Source: Perognathus longimembris pacificus (lineage: Eukaryota > Chordata > Mammalia > Rodentia > Heteromyidae). Taken from it: 64,000 bases of DNA. Under the pieces are notes generated by a model, which searched no databases, was not told the origin of the DNA, and was given only the letters and a program-made list of their open reading frames with translations. Shown one piece after another: positions 22,053-32,578 of this stretch. Position 1 is the stretch's first letter, and each line of letters starts with the position of its first letter. Location of the stretch: assembly GCF_023159225.1 (NCBI RefSeq), contig NC_063174.1, forward strand, positions 41,966,191 through 42,030,190, given 5' to 3'. Position numbers and translations under genes: made by a program.

Positions 22053-22102
22053 ATGCCAGTATTGGGGCTTGAATTCGGGCCTGGTTACTGTCCCTGGGCA
22101 GA
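22010..22102 (-). mobile_element. Truncated Geo module with (GT)n tail
   Basis: Poly(T) and (GT)n at 22010-22051, then GCCAGTATTGGGGCTTGAAT and GTTACTGTCCCTGGGC, where the module stops. Flanking 21681-22009 and 22103-22552 hold nothing else I recognise. Confidence 0.65.
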
Positions 22103-22552
22103 AAATGAGGGTCACGTGATCACTTGGCATCTGTTAAGTCTCTCCTGTTTTCTGTGTCTCTGGGACTCTTTTCAAAAAGTTCCTACCTATACCTATAAAT
22201 CTGGGCATTATTTGTAACTTTATGTTGTGGACAAAGAATAGAGGAGTAGTAGGAATTCTCAAACACTTGTTACCAGGTCCTAAGGAAATGGCCTTACTCA
22301 TGACTCCATTTATTTGGTAGAATTCCATAAGACTTTGGAGTAAATTCATAACATCATGTTATTTCCCCTAGAATATGTCACAAAATACACCTTGAAAAGA
22401 TGTAACATAATTGTCACTCAACAAAATGAACAATAGTTTATAAGGTGATGGGGAGGTAGTATTTGGCAAATCCAAAGAATCTATGACCATGTATGTATTT
22501 CAGGAAGCAATTTGGGTTGTAGGAGTTAGTAGAGAGCTTGCTTTCTCTCTCT

Positions 22553-22642
22553 CTTTTTTGTCCTGGGCTTGAACTCAGGTACTGTTGCTGAGCTTCTTCT
22601 GCTCAAAGCTAGTGCTCTACCACTTGAGCCACAGCTCCACAT
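22553..22642 (-). mobile_element. Geo module alone
   Basis: Reversed module: GTCCTGGGCTTGAACTCAGG, CTCTACCACTTGAGCCACAG. No left monomer. Confidence 0.75.
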
Positions 22643-23996
22643 TTACAGATCTTATTTCTCCAAGAGACCACCCCCCCATAAGCCAGGATGACCAGGGCTA
22701 CTGAGGAAGCCAGGGAGACTTAAGGTTTTGGTGGAGGCAGCTTATGGGGCTAGGAGAAGCTGGAAAGGGGAGCTCCCTAGCCCTACTGAGTGTCCTTGGT
22801 AGGTGGGGAGCTTCATGAATCTAAAAGAGAGAAAGTGAGAGAGGGATGGTGTGGGAAAGAGAGGTTAAGAAGGGAGAGAAAGAGGAAAGAAGGAAAGGAA
22901 AGAAGAAGGGAGGGCAAAACTAATTCATGGAGCTCCACATGCCAGTGCTGGGGCATGGCTCCATCCCTACCCCATGTTTCAGGGTCAGATATATGTGTAT
23001 GTATTCGGTAGATGTGCTGTATTTAAAAGGGAGAGGGGCTCTGTCTGCAGTAGAGGGCAGGGCCCCACCAGTGTGCTAAGCGCAGTCCCCACAGAGCTCA
23101 GTTGAACCAAAGAGGAGAAGATGGCTTCAGGATGGCATTTATCAATGCAGGAGTGAAGGAAGGCTGCGGAGATGGAGGGATGAGTCGACCATCAGAAGGG
23201 TGTTGTTTGGGGTCTTCTCAGGGCTCCAATCCATCCGACAGGGCCCAGTGCCAAGCATAGCCCTGGCAGGCGTTGGAGAGCGGCCACTAAGCGTGGCATG
23301 GAGTGTGGTTCAGGTGACCTGGGGAGGGTGGGGTACAGCAGAGGGGTCTCCAGGTTTTAGAAGATCCCAGACAAGAGTTTCTTAGTCCCTGGGCAGGGCA
23401 CAGGGCAGCCCAGGGCAATAAAGAGTGCTCTGTGGCTGCAGCTGTCACTAAACGCTTCCCAGCTGCCAACTTTTGGGTGATATCACCAATGGAAAGCAGT
23501 CAGAGGGCGCCTTCCTTTAGGACTTGGGGGGAACGTGGGAGGTGGGCCTGGTAGCTGACACCCTGAGGGCCTCCAACTCCCTAGTTCCTGAATCAGTCAC
23601 TAGTTGCACGTTCCTAAGGCTTTCCTGTTTCCTCTCAGCCCAGAGCTCCTCCTTGTCCACTCTAGGTGGAAGCCCCAAGAACAGAGCTGCAGTGGGCAGA
23701 GCCTCTGTTCCCCTCTGCAACTCCAGCAGTTACTTCACCATCAGTCCAGTGTGTCTGACACAGCCTGGGCTCGTATTTGCAGAGCACTTCCTTCCTGGGT
23801 GTTGTCCTTTAGATTGCAAGAGGCTCCTGGTCCAGAGCGAACCTGACCCAGAGTGATGGAGATGACTGCCTGCCTCTTCTTACCTTTAGAAAAGGCACAG
23901 GTTAGAGGTGAGCAGGCAAGGACTCGTGGCCACATAAGGGTTTCTCAGGCCTTGAGCTAGTGTTGGTGAGCTTGCATCAAGAAGAAGTGAATGGGA
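22643..23996. other. Unique sequence with GA-rich tract
   Basis: Purine tract at 22820-22912. A 110-codon plus frame (23524-23856) resembles no known family. No other feature. Confidence 0.4.
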
Positions 23997-24264
23997 GCTG
24001 GACGCCGTGGCTTACACCTGCCATCCTAGCTACTCAGGAGGCTGAGATCTGAGGAATGCTCTTCAAACCAGCCCAGAAGAAAAGTTCCCATGAGACTCTT
24101 GTCTCCAATTAACCACTCAAAAACTGGAAGTGGAAAAAAACAAACAACAGAAAAAAAACCCAACAGCTGGAAGTGGTGCTGTGGCTCAGTTGATAGAGCA
24201 TGAGGCTCAGGCACAGCACCCAGGCCCTGAGTTCAAGCCCCACAACCGACAGAACAAAAACCAA
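23997..24264 (+). mobile_element. B1-Geo dimeric SINE
   Basis: Head AGCTGGACGCCGTGGCTTAC, linker TCTCCAATTAACCACTC, an A-rich expansion in the linker, Geo module ending GAGTTCAAGCCCC. Confidence 0.85.
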
Positions 24265-24339
24265 CCAAACAAAAATAAATGGATGGGATTAGCTAGATCT
24301 GAAGACTGAAATACTAGCAAGAGCTGTTACCACACCAAG

Positions 24340-24520
24340 AACTTTTTATAGGTCAAACACATCACAATCATTGTTCTAATGCAGCAGATGCAGATTTTAA
24401 ACATACACGGTCAAATCCCAAACACTTTCTGCCTTCACAGATGAATCACAGGCAAAGAGAGGTGATGTCACTTGGCCAAAGTCCCACAACTTCCCAGGAT
24501 CAGGGTTCTTCTTTGCCTTT
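24340..24520 (+). mobile_element. Probable MIR relic
   Basis: CACAGATGAATCACAGGC, AAAGAGAGGTGATGTCACTTG and GGCCAAAGTCCCACAAC fit a diverged MIR core. Confidence 0.45.
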
Positions 24521-24809
24521 GTAAATTAGAGAGAATTGCATTGCACTTTCTGAGGGTAAAACTACACCAATGTTAGGGATTCATTTGAGAATGCAAATTG
24601 CAGAGCTGTTGCTGACATCACCTTCCATGCAGTAAAATATCCCAAAGGCTCAATGTCCTTTGGTATCTCTGGTTTCTGTTTTCAGCGTAACTAACTAGTG
24701 TTCACCAGAATGACCTTGACGTCACCAAGGAAAAGCTAACATACTTTGTGTAAGCTCTGTTTACAAGGTGGGGGAGTGAGTTACAAGTTCTTCTTTTATT
24801 TTGCTACTT

Positions 24810-25036
24810 CTAGGCCTTAAAGTTTGGGCCTGGATGCTGTCCCTGGGCTTTTAGGCTCAAGGCTAGCACTCTTACCACTTGAGCCACAGCTCTACTTCTG
24901 GCTTTTTTTTTTTTTTTTTGGTAGTTCTAGTGGAGATAAGAATCTCATGGACTTCCCTGCTGGCTTTGGATCATGATCCTCAGATTTCAGCCTCCTGAGT
25001 GGTTAGGATTACAGAAATGAGCTGCTGGAACCCAGC
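24810..25036 (-). mobile_element. B1-Geo dimeric SINE
   Basis: Reversed Geo module, poly(T)-expanded linker, B1-like head. Faces an oppositely oriented copy 34 bp away. The preceding 24521-24809 shows no feature. Confidence 0.82.
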
Positions 25037-25069
25037 CTTCACGTTCTAAAACTCTCTCCATGAAACCAA

Positions 25070-25292
25070 ATTGCTGCTGATCAGACTCATAATCCTAGCT
25101 ACACAGAAGGCTGAGATCTGTGGTTTGAAACTAGCCTGGGCAGAAAAGTTGATGAGACTTTTATTCCCAATTAGCCAGCAAAAAGTCAGAAGTGGAAGTA
25201 TGGCGCAAATAATATAGCACCAGTCTTGACTGAAAAAGCTAAGGGACAACACTCAGGCCCTGAGGTCAAGTCCTAGGACTGGCCCCCAAACA
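25070..25292 (+). mobile_element. B1-Geo dimeric SINE
   Basis: CAGACTCATAATCCTAGCTAC, linker TCCCAATTAGCCAGC, Geo module to AGGACTGGCCCCC. Forms an inverted pair with the previous element. Confidence 0.8.
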
Positions 25293-25439
25293 ACAATCAC
25301 CCACCACCACCACAAAGCCCAACCAAATTGCTAAGCACTTCAAAGCATCATCTTTCTCTCACAGAGGCTTGGCTATCTTGGAAACCCATTTGGAGGGGCT
25401 GCTTGGCTTTGGAAGCCAGACCTTCTGAGTACATTGCTC

Positions 25440-25930
25440 TTATTTCACCAGTGCTGCTAGGCGCCTGTGAAAGCGGGAAGGACAATGTGTCTCCACCGTT
25501 GCCCTGCCCAGAACCCCAGAAGATGGCGGCGATCACGTGGTGATGTTCTCTTTCTTCCACTGGCCCAACTCTGAAATTCCCCAAACGCTCGGGGCCTTGC
25601 AGCGCTGTGCAGCCATCAGTTGCGCTGGCAGCTTGCCTCTCTTTACACAAAGCAATGCCTGTTGCAGGACACGAAGGTCCTGGGATCACTTGGCACCACC
25701 CCTGGCCTGGCATGTGCGTGGGAGAAGAAACTTTCTTTCATCCTGGCCAAAGATTCTGATCACAAAACAGGCCCCCTTTGGGGAGAAACAGCTTCTTCTT
25801 GGCGGCCTTTGCCCAGAGGTAAGAACTGAATGATGCAATCAGCGTGATTTCCTGGGGAAGCCTGGTAATGCTTCCTGAGAAGCCTGTGCAGTCTCGTGGT
25901 GTCCGCTCCTCTCCCTCATGGCCGCCGACT
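25440..25930. promoter_or_regulatory. CpG-richer patch with YY1-like and E-box motifs
   Basis: CpGs are visibly denser here than in flanking DNA. AAGATGGCGGC (25520-25530) matches the YY1-type motif typical of mammalian promoters, and CACGTG (25534-25539) is a canonical E-box 4 bp away. A second GGCCGCCGAC lies near 25920. No gene is recognised on either side. The ATG inside the motif opens only six codons. This could be an unannotated promoter or enhancer, or chance. Confidence 0.35.
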
Positions 25931-26084
25931 CTCGTCCAGGCCTCTCTCCCTTTGCCTCAGCCCCTGTCTGGAATTTGTTTCAAGCAGTACACATTTGGTC
26001 CCTGGCTACGGTGACAGGACCCCTGAAATTAAGGGTTTAGAATTCCAATTTTACCCTTAAATGCAAGCAGATATAATGATTCTC

Positions 26085-26312
26085 TTTTTCCTTTCTCTCC
26101 CTCCCTCCCTCTCCCTCCCTCCCTCCTCTCTCTTTCTCCTTTCCTTTCCTTCTTTCATTTCCCTTCTTCCTCACTCCCGGCCTTCTCTCCCTCCCTCCCG
26201 GCCTTCTCTCCCTCCCGGCCTTCTCTCCCTCCCTCCCTCCCTCCCTTCCCTTTCTCTTTCTCTCTTCTGCCTCGTTCTATCTCAGTTTCTCTGTCTTTTT
26301 CTCTTTCTCTCT
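26085..26312 (+). repeat. CT-rich simple repeat
   Basis: CCCT and CTTT units with repeated CCCGGCCTTCTCTCC blocks, ending at the tail of a reversed SINE. Confidence 0.9.
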
Positions 26313-26457
26313 TGTGCTGGTACTGGGAATTGAACTCTAGTAAAATGCTGGATTGGAGTCTTGGACTTTTCTGCCCATGCTGGCTTTAAGCTGTGATTCT
26401 CATATATCAGCCTCCTGAGTAACTAAGATTACAGGTACGAGCCACTGTGCCTGGCAT
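26313..26457 (-). mobile_element. B1-Geo SINE with internal deletion
   Basis: Only the end of the Geo module (GCTGGTACTGGGAATTGAAC) and the B1-like head remain. Confidence 0.75.
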
Positions 26458-26517
26458 AATGGTCCTTTCTTACAGGTAACACCTCCCTGGGTTACTTTCC
26501 TAAGAAATGAACACTAG

Positions 26518-26800
26518 TACACACTATAGTTTGCATTTGGAATGTTTACCAAAGGTTGGTATGTTTAAAGGCTTGGCCTCCAGCTTGTAGTGCTATTGGG
26601 AGGTGGTGAATCATTTAGAACATGAGACTTTAGCAGAAGCTCTTTAGGTCATTGGCAATGTGTCTTTAAGATGTGTTCCTTCTTCCACAATATACTCCAG
26701 GCACAAGTGCTTTTGGGCCTGTGGTAAAGCAAAGAGGTCAATCAATCATGGACTGAAACCTTCAAGCCTGTGCCAAAATAAACTCTGAGGGTAAGCAGTA
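26518..26800 (+). mobile_element. MaLR-type LTR (ERVL-MaLR)
   Basis: Contains the typical order GGAATGTTTACC, GGCTTGGCCTCCAGC, GTGCTATTGGGAGGTGGTG and, near the end, CTGTGCCAAAATAAACTC with the AATAAA signal. Solo, diverged, no internal coding region. Confidence 0.65.
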
Positions 26801-27436
26801 TGTAACATTATAATGATGATTACTGGTGTCTGTCATGGATATAGAATGCAAAGTAGTAGCAAGTATGACACTTACTTGGCATCTCTAGTTTTTATGTGTT
26901 AACAGTGTTGCCCTGAAATCTCTGGAAACAATATTATTTTTCTCTGATTTTACATCATGATAGGACTGATTGATTGGTGAGAGTTGAAACCTAGATTCTG
27001 AGCTACCCGTGTGCACCTGCTCCTGAGGAAAGTGAGGATGTGGAATGACATAGAAATTCTCCATATAAAATCAACCCATCCACCTAATAATTTTGCATAT
27101 TGACTACCTACATTGTATGAGGCAGTCCCAGGTAAATATCAACCCCGAAAATACAAGTGGCCTTCCCACTCTTATTTCCTTAAGAGTAGGGGGCCAAACC
27201 CACGGACTGGACAGAATCTGTGGGTCCATGAAATTTCTGAATATAACCATTATTTCTGTCAGTTTACCTAGGGATGTGGAAATGATACATTTTGGATATA
27301 GTTCCCAGAATTACTCCAAGACATTTACACATAAAGTTCATCAAATTTCTCATGGCAACCAAGGAAAGCTAGCTAGACAAGGAGAAACCTCCATCCCCAC
27401 TGAGTACTATCTATTGCTCCATGTGCTTTTGGAAAG
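26801..27436. other. Unique sequence
   Basis: A 127-codon plus frame (27093-27476) runs into the next LTR and has no recognised homology. Nothing else seen. Confidence 0.4.
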
Positions 27437-27740
27437 TATATTAGTTTTCAATTGCTATGATAAACACCTGAGATAGGTAGATGTAAAAAGAGAAAAGGTT
27501 TGTTTTGGATCACAGTTTTGAAGGTTTGGGGCCTGTGATGAGACTGTACATCATGGTGATGGAGCAAAGCTACTCACCTGAGAGAAGGAGGTCCCATCAT
27601 TCTCTCCCTCCCTCCCTCCCTCCCTCCCTCCCTCCCTCCCTCCCTCCCTCCCTCCCTCCCTCCCTCCCTCCCTCTCTCTCTCTCTCTCTTCTTCTTCTTC
27701 TTCTTCTTCTTCTTCTTCTTCTTCTTCTTCTTCTTCTTCT

Positions 27741-27775
<35 letters not shown>

Positions 27776-27785
27776 TCTCTCTGTC

Positions 27786-27817
<32 letters not shown>

Positions 27818-28060
27818 CCCTCTTTCTCTCTTTGTCCAAGACTGGGACTCAGTATCTGATGTTTTCATTCATTGGTAGATGCTCACACATCCAACCCCAT
27901 GGTCCCAACCATTGTCTTACAATGAACACTCTCAATGACCTGAAGATCCCCCACTAAGTCCTCATTGGAAAGGTTTCAGCACCTCCCAATGGTGCCGTGG
28001 GCCAGGGACTAAACCTTTAATATGTGAGATATATCCCAACTCCACACCATGGCAGAACTT
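27437..28060 (-). mobile_element. MaLR-type LTR interrupted by a microsatellite
   Basis: Reversed MaLR 3' end (TATTAGTTTTCAATTGCTATG, AACACCTGAGATAG) and reversed 5' part (GGTTTCAGCACCTCCCAATG, GGGACTAAACCTTTAATATG) flank the compound array at 27600-27835. Solo LTR, non-coding. Confidence 0.65.
27600..27835 (+). repeat. Compound (CCCT)n(CT)n(CTT)n(CTGT)n microsatellite
   Basis: About 18 CCCT units, a CT run, about 27 CTT units and CT/CTGT mixtures. Long poly-Leu and poly-Glu frames across it are artefacts. Confidence 0.97.
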
Positions 28061-29337
28061 GGTCATGTTGTGAGTGTCTGTATATTCCCCTTTTGTCTGT
28101 CTGCCTGGGACTGTGGAGAGGACTGTGCATCTTGGGTTGGGGGTCATTCATCTTGCTCCCCTCATCACTTCATGTCTGTCTAGAAATATGGTTGCCTAAC
28201 ATGGCAACTGCTGCTTCTTTTCTGCCTGCACTTGGCCTCCCTTTGCTTAGCATTGTAAGCTTTCAGTCACTTCTCTCAAGACCAGTCTTTGTGCACTGTC
28301 CAGGCAGTTCCTGAAAAGGCTGTGCTCACTTAGACTGATTACTTCAGGACTTGAAATAGCTTTATTTCCTGCCCTAGATATGACACAGTTACTTCCTCAA
28401 TGGAGCCATCCCTCCCAGGGGAACAGGACGTCCTTGTAATGTAGCCAAGGTCACATGACCAGACAGTTGGGGGGGGGGCTCCTGGGATCTTGTTTTTCCT
28501 CCAGCTGTTGGCAAGAATGGTATCCCCCAAAGCCTGCCTGTGATAGGCTCTGGCAAGCTATCAGGAAGCTATTCCTCTGAAGAGTTTCAGTCTGGAGCAG
28601 TGTTTGCAGGGAATGAATGAGGAATGAATGATGGGAAGAGTGCTTGAAAGAGAGTTTCTGTACAACATCCCTGGTGACCACAGAGAGATGAGCCCAGCAA
28701 GCATGTGCTTCCACATACGCAGATCAGGGAATCCTCCAATTATCTTGGTCCCTCAGTGACAGCCCGACATGAGGCTATAACATTTGGACCAGCAGCCCCA
28801 TTTGCTGAATGGGGAATTAATTCCTTGGTCTAGTCCAAAGCCAGCTAGAGCTGAGGTTGTCAGCTGAGGGAGGAAAGATTTTACTTAGAATTCAAGGTCA
28901 AGCAGAGAGAAAGGTGTATATGAAGGATGAACCTCAGCCCTAACACCAGCTCCTGATGGCCGGACCTCATGGTCAGATTTTATAGGGAAGTGACTAGGCA
29001 CTCCAGGGGAAAATATGACTTAGATATCCATGAGCAGCAGGGCTGAAGGGACTGAGGAAGGTCCTCGAGAGGCCCTAAGGGGAGAAGTTAGCCGAGTCAG
29101 AGGTGAAGAAGAGGAACCCAAGTGGGGGAACTTGGCTTGTAGGGTTTAAAGCTGCCTCACATGGGAATTATGTGGGGTTTATTTTTTTTTGTTTTTAATC
29201 TTGAAATTCTAGTGCCATGAAAAATCTTTGGAGGATGAGCGACTTAAAAAAACACACATTTTAGTGAAATTAGAAGAGAAGATACACCCCGGGAGGTCTT
29301 TGGTGTGTTGTATGGGTTTCTTAAGAAAAAGTAGTCT
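28061..29337. other. Unique sequence
   Basis: No exon recognised. Contains (GAATGAAT) at about 28612-28630. 28860-29010 could be an old LTR but I cannot name it. Confidence 0.4.
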
Positions 29338-29566
29338 AGGGGACACTGGTGGCTCCCCCCTGTAATTTTAGCTATTCAAGAGGCTGGGATGATCATCGAG
29401 GTTCAGAGCCAGACTGGGCAGGAAAGTCTGTGAGACTCCTAGCTCGAATTAATCAACAAAAAGCTAGAAATAGAGCTGTAATTCAAGTGGTAGAATGCTA
29501 GCCTTGAATGAAGAAGCTCAAGGAGAATGCCCAAGCCTTGAGTTCAAGCTCCAGTACTGACACCTG
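29338..29566 (+). mobile_element. B1-Geo dimeric SINE
   Basis: GGACACTGGTGGCTCCCCC, linker GCTCGAATTAATCAAC, Geo module ending GTTCAAGCTCC. Confidence 0.83.
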
Positions 29567-29620
29567 CTTGCACATGTGCACATGCACACACACAGACATA
29601 GACACAGACACACAGACACA

Positions 29621-29666
<46 letters not shown>
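29567..29666 (+). repeat. (CA)n with ACAG interruptions
   Basis: Starts with an alternating GCACATGTGCACATGCAC stretch then long (CA)n, directly at the tail of the preceding SINE. Confidence 0.95.
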
Positions 29667-29671
<5 letters not shown>

Positions 29672-29830
29672 GGAGGTACCCAGCCGCAGGAGTGAAGTGT
29701 AGATTCTCTGATCTCAGTTAATTGTGGGCAAAATGGAGAAATCAGAAATGCTTGTGGCCCAGGTTCTTTATGCAAGCAACCAAACCAGTCACTACTTCTT
29801 TATTTCCAAGATCCTTACAAAAGGAGTTTT

Positions 29831-30039
29831 TTTTTTTTTTTTTTTTGGCCAGTCCTGGGCCTTGGACTCAGGGACTGAGCACTGTCCTTGGCTTCTTCCC
29901 GCTCAAGGCTAGCACTCTGCCACTTGAGCCACAGCGCCACTTCTGGCCGTTTTCTGTATATGTGGTGCTGGGGAATCGAACCTAGGGCCTCGTATATCCG
30001 AGGCAGGCACTCTTGCCACTAGGCTATATCCCCAGCCCG
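29831..30039 (-). mobile_element. ID-Geo SINE with target-site duplication
   Basis: Poly(T), reversed Geo module, reversed ID head ending CCCCAGCCCG. The 14-bp duplication ACAAAAGGAGTTTT lies at 29817-29830 and 30040-30053. Recent insertion. Confidence 0.93.
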
Positions 30040-30054
30040 ACAAAAGGAGTTTTA

Positions 30055-30284
30055 AAGTCGGTGCTGGTGGCTCACACCTGTAATCCTAGCTACTCAGGAG
30101 GCTGAGATCTGAGGATTGCAGTTCTAAGCTAGCCCCGGCAGGAAAATCCGTGAGACTCCTACCTCCAATAAACTACTCAGAAAAAGATGTAAGTGGCACT
30201 GTGGCTCAAGTGAGAGGCTCAGGGACAGTGACCAGGCCCCGAGTTCAAGCCCCAGGACTGCCCTCCTCCAAAAAAAAAAAAAGT
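30055..30284 (+). mobile_element. B1-Geo dimeric SINE
   Basis: GTGCTGGTGGCTCACACC head, linker CCTCCAATAAACTACTC, Geo module with a short internal deletion, A-tail. Confidence 0.87.
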
Positions 30285-31314
30285 TTTAAGTTATCCATAG
30301 TGTTGTGTTGTATATAGTAATACTTGTCTATTCTTGAGGGCCATGGCAGCAATTATACACAGGACTTCTAGCGTTGAGGCCTGGAACTTCTAGAGTCCTG
30401 GAAGCTACACTTACACCCACAATAGACACACAGCCAGGCCCCATATGGTAAGCTCTAGATGAATGGCAGCGACCATTGATCAAGGAGCTCAAAGCAGAGC
30501 CTTGGTTTAGGAGTGATTAGGGTGGTTTCTTTGAAAGAGCAGGACCTGAGTGGGACCTTTAACAATAAGATTGAGCTAGACACTATAGAGGAAGGAGTAG
30601 TGCTGGAGGGTGGGAAGGAGTGATCCAAGCTAGAGCCTGTGTGAGCATAAACAAGATGCAGGAGGAGATAGTAGAAGATATGTTGGAAAGCAGAGCAGGG
30701 TGTGTCTAGAACTAGCCGAGATAATAACAGAAACTTGAATTGGAACCCCTGTTTGGAGTTTGGAGATTGCTTCATGGATTAGTCAGAACCGTTTTGGTTT
30801 GTGGCGATAGACAAACAACTCAAATTAACTTAAGATAAAAGAAAATATCTTTTCATTTGAAAAGCCCAAGGGCGGGAATTTAACAGGTGGTTAGATCCAG
30901 GTGTTCAAAAGATAGCATCTGGATTCCCTATCTCTCAGCTCTGGTTTGTCTGGGTTGGCTCACATGGGCTTTCTCCACGTGGTGATCAAGGTTCTATATT
31001 ATCTCTTGCCAAATATTCCCAATAGGACTTTCAGAATTCTCAGGACTAAGGCTTGTTGGTTCTCTTCCTCAGCCAGAATTGAAACCACAGACTTGTCACC
31101 ACAGACAGGGGAATGTGGGATTTCTTACTGCCTCCGTCTGGGATACGGTTACTCATACTGGGGAGCACAGCCTATGCCATGGGTGGATATTCTCTGGCTC
31201 CTGATAACAAGTAATTGATACCATATATATGTGTGTATAATCTGAGGTTCCTATGTTTTTTTTAAAAGGCATCTTCCTTATATTTGACCAAGGGAAATGG
31301 TTATTGTTTGTTTG
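30285..31314. other. Unique or ancient-repeat sequence
   Basis: 30780-31130 has the texture of an old interspersed repeat (GGTTTGTGGCGATAGACAAAC, GGCTCACATGGGCTTTCTCC) but I cannot assign a family. No exon seen. Confidence 0.35.
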
Positions 31315-31315
31315 T

Positions 31316-31652
31316 GTGCAGGTCCTGGGCCTTGAATTTAGGGCCTCAGCTTTTTGTTCAAAGCTAGCAGTCTACCACTTGAACAACACCTGCATGTTGT
31401 GCCTTTTTTTCATTTCTTTATTGTTAAAGTGATGTACAGAGGAGTTACAGTTTCATACATAAGGCAGTGAGTACATTTCTTATCCAGCTTGTCACCTCTT
31501 CCCTCATTTTTCCCTCACCTCTCCATGTTGGGATTTTTGATGGTTAATTGGATATGAATCCTCCTGAACTTTTCTGACTGGTCTGGCTTTGAACGGTGAT
31601 CCTCACATGTCAGCTAGGATTATAAGTTTGAGCCACCAGCACTCAGTTAAGG
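31316..31652 (-). mobile_element. B1-Geo SINE split by an L1 tail
   Basis: The reversed Geo module (31316-31398) and the reversed linker with B1-like head (31536-31652) are separated by an L1 3' fragment. Confidence 0.75.
31404..31535 (-). mobile_element. L1 3' tail fragment nested in SINE
   Basis: TTTATTGTTAAAGTGATGTAC, AGAGGAGTTACAGTTTCATAC, then a C-rich 3' UTR. About 130 bp, extreme 5' truncation. Confidence 0.65.
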
Positions 31653-31659
31653 AAAATGC

Positions 31660-31746
31660 TTTTATTATTATTATTTTTATTGTCAAAGTGATGTACAGAG
31701 GTGTTACAGTCATATAGTAAGGTAGTGAGTACATTTCTTGTCACAG
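31660..31746 (-). mobile_element. L1 3' tail fragment
   Basis: (TTA)n then TTGTCAAAGTGATGTACAG, GGTGTTACAGTCATATAG. Confidence 0.6.
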
Positions 31747-32117
31747 CTAAGTGTTTTTAAAAGGTGAAATCACATGGTGAATGTTTTCTTTAGGAAACTC
31801 TACAAGAAGAGGTCTTCTTGAAGACAGGGACCACTGTTTGGAATTTGCCTTCTTATCTCTGGCTCATGCTAAGCATTCACTCAGTGTTTGCCTAATGACT
31901 AAAGGCTAGCAATCATGTGATTCAATGTTATGAGGCTGATAATTAGGGGTTTTGAAGAGCTGAGTTTTGGCTGCTTAGAGGAGAGAAAGTTGAAAATCCT
32001 GGGGTAAGGGGACTTCCTAAGTGGTTAGGGTGCAGCCTAAGCAGCCTGAGCATCCAAGCAGAGAGTCCTGTCTCAGATCATTGTTATGTATTCTTTTTCT
32101 CTAGGACCCATAGCTAG
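31747..32117. other. Unique sequence
   Basis: Nothing recognised. Confidence 0.45.
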
Positions 32118-32301
32118 ACCACATTCCCTTCCCTTCCCTTCCCTTCCCTTCCCTTCCCTTCCCTTCCCTTCCCTTCCCTTCCCTTCCCTTCCCCCCTTCC
32201 CTTCCCCTTCCCTTCCCCTCCCTTCCCCTCCCCTCCCCTCCCCTCCCCTCCCCTCCCCTCCCCTCCCCTCTGCTCCCCTCCGCTCCCCTTCACCTTTCTT
32301 C
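32118..32301 (+). repeat. (CCCTT)n to (CCCTC)n pentanucleotide array
   Basis: About 20 CCCTT units followed by about 12 CCCTC units. It abuts the tail of the reversed SINE at 32302. Confidence 0.97.
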
Positions 32302-32489
32302 TGTATGTGCCAATCCTGGGCTTGAACTTGGGACTTGCAGTCTGTCCTTGAGCTTTTGTGCACAGGTCTAGCACTTTACCAGTTGAGCTACAGCTTCACT
32401 TCTGGCTTCTTGGCAGTTAATTAGAGATAAGAGTATCACAGACTGTCCTGACAGGGCTGGCTTAGAACCTTATTCCTCAAATCTCAGAT
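32302..32489 (-). mobile_element. B1-Geo SINE
   Basis: Reversed Geo module (GTGCCAATCCTGGGCTTG), linker TTAATTAGAGATAAGAG, shortened B1-like head. Confidence 0.8.
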
Positions 32490-32541
32490 GAGAGCCTTTC
32501 TTTCAGTTAGATGGGAATGTATGTATAACTACGTTCTGATC

Positions 32542-32542
<1 letters not shown>

Positions 32543-32575
<33 letters not shown>
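32543..32575 (+). repeat. (GT)n microsatellite
   Basis: About 15 GT units. Confidence 0.95.

Positions 32576-32578
<3 letters not shown>

Noticed and set aside
27505..27957. 150-codon plus frame and overlapping poly-Glu and poly-Arg minus frames
   Set aside because: Entirely produced by the (CCCT)n(CTT)n microsatellite read in different frames.
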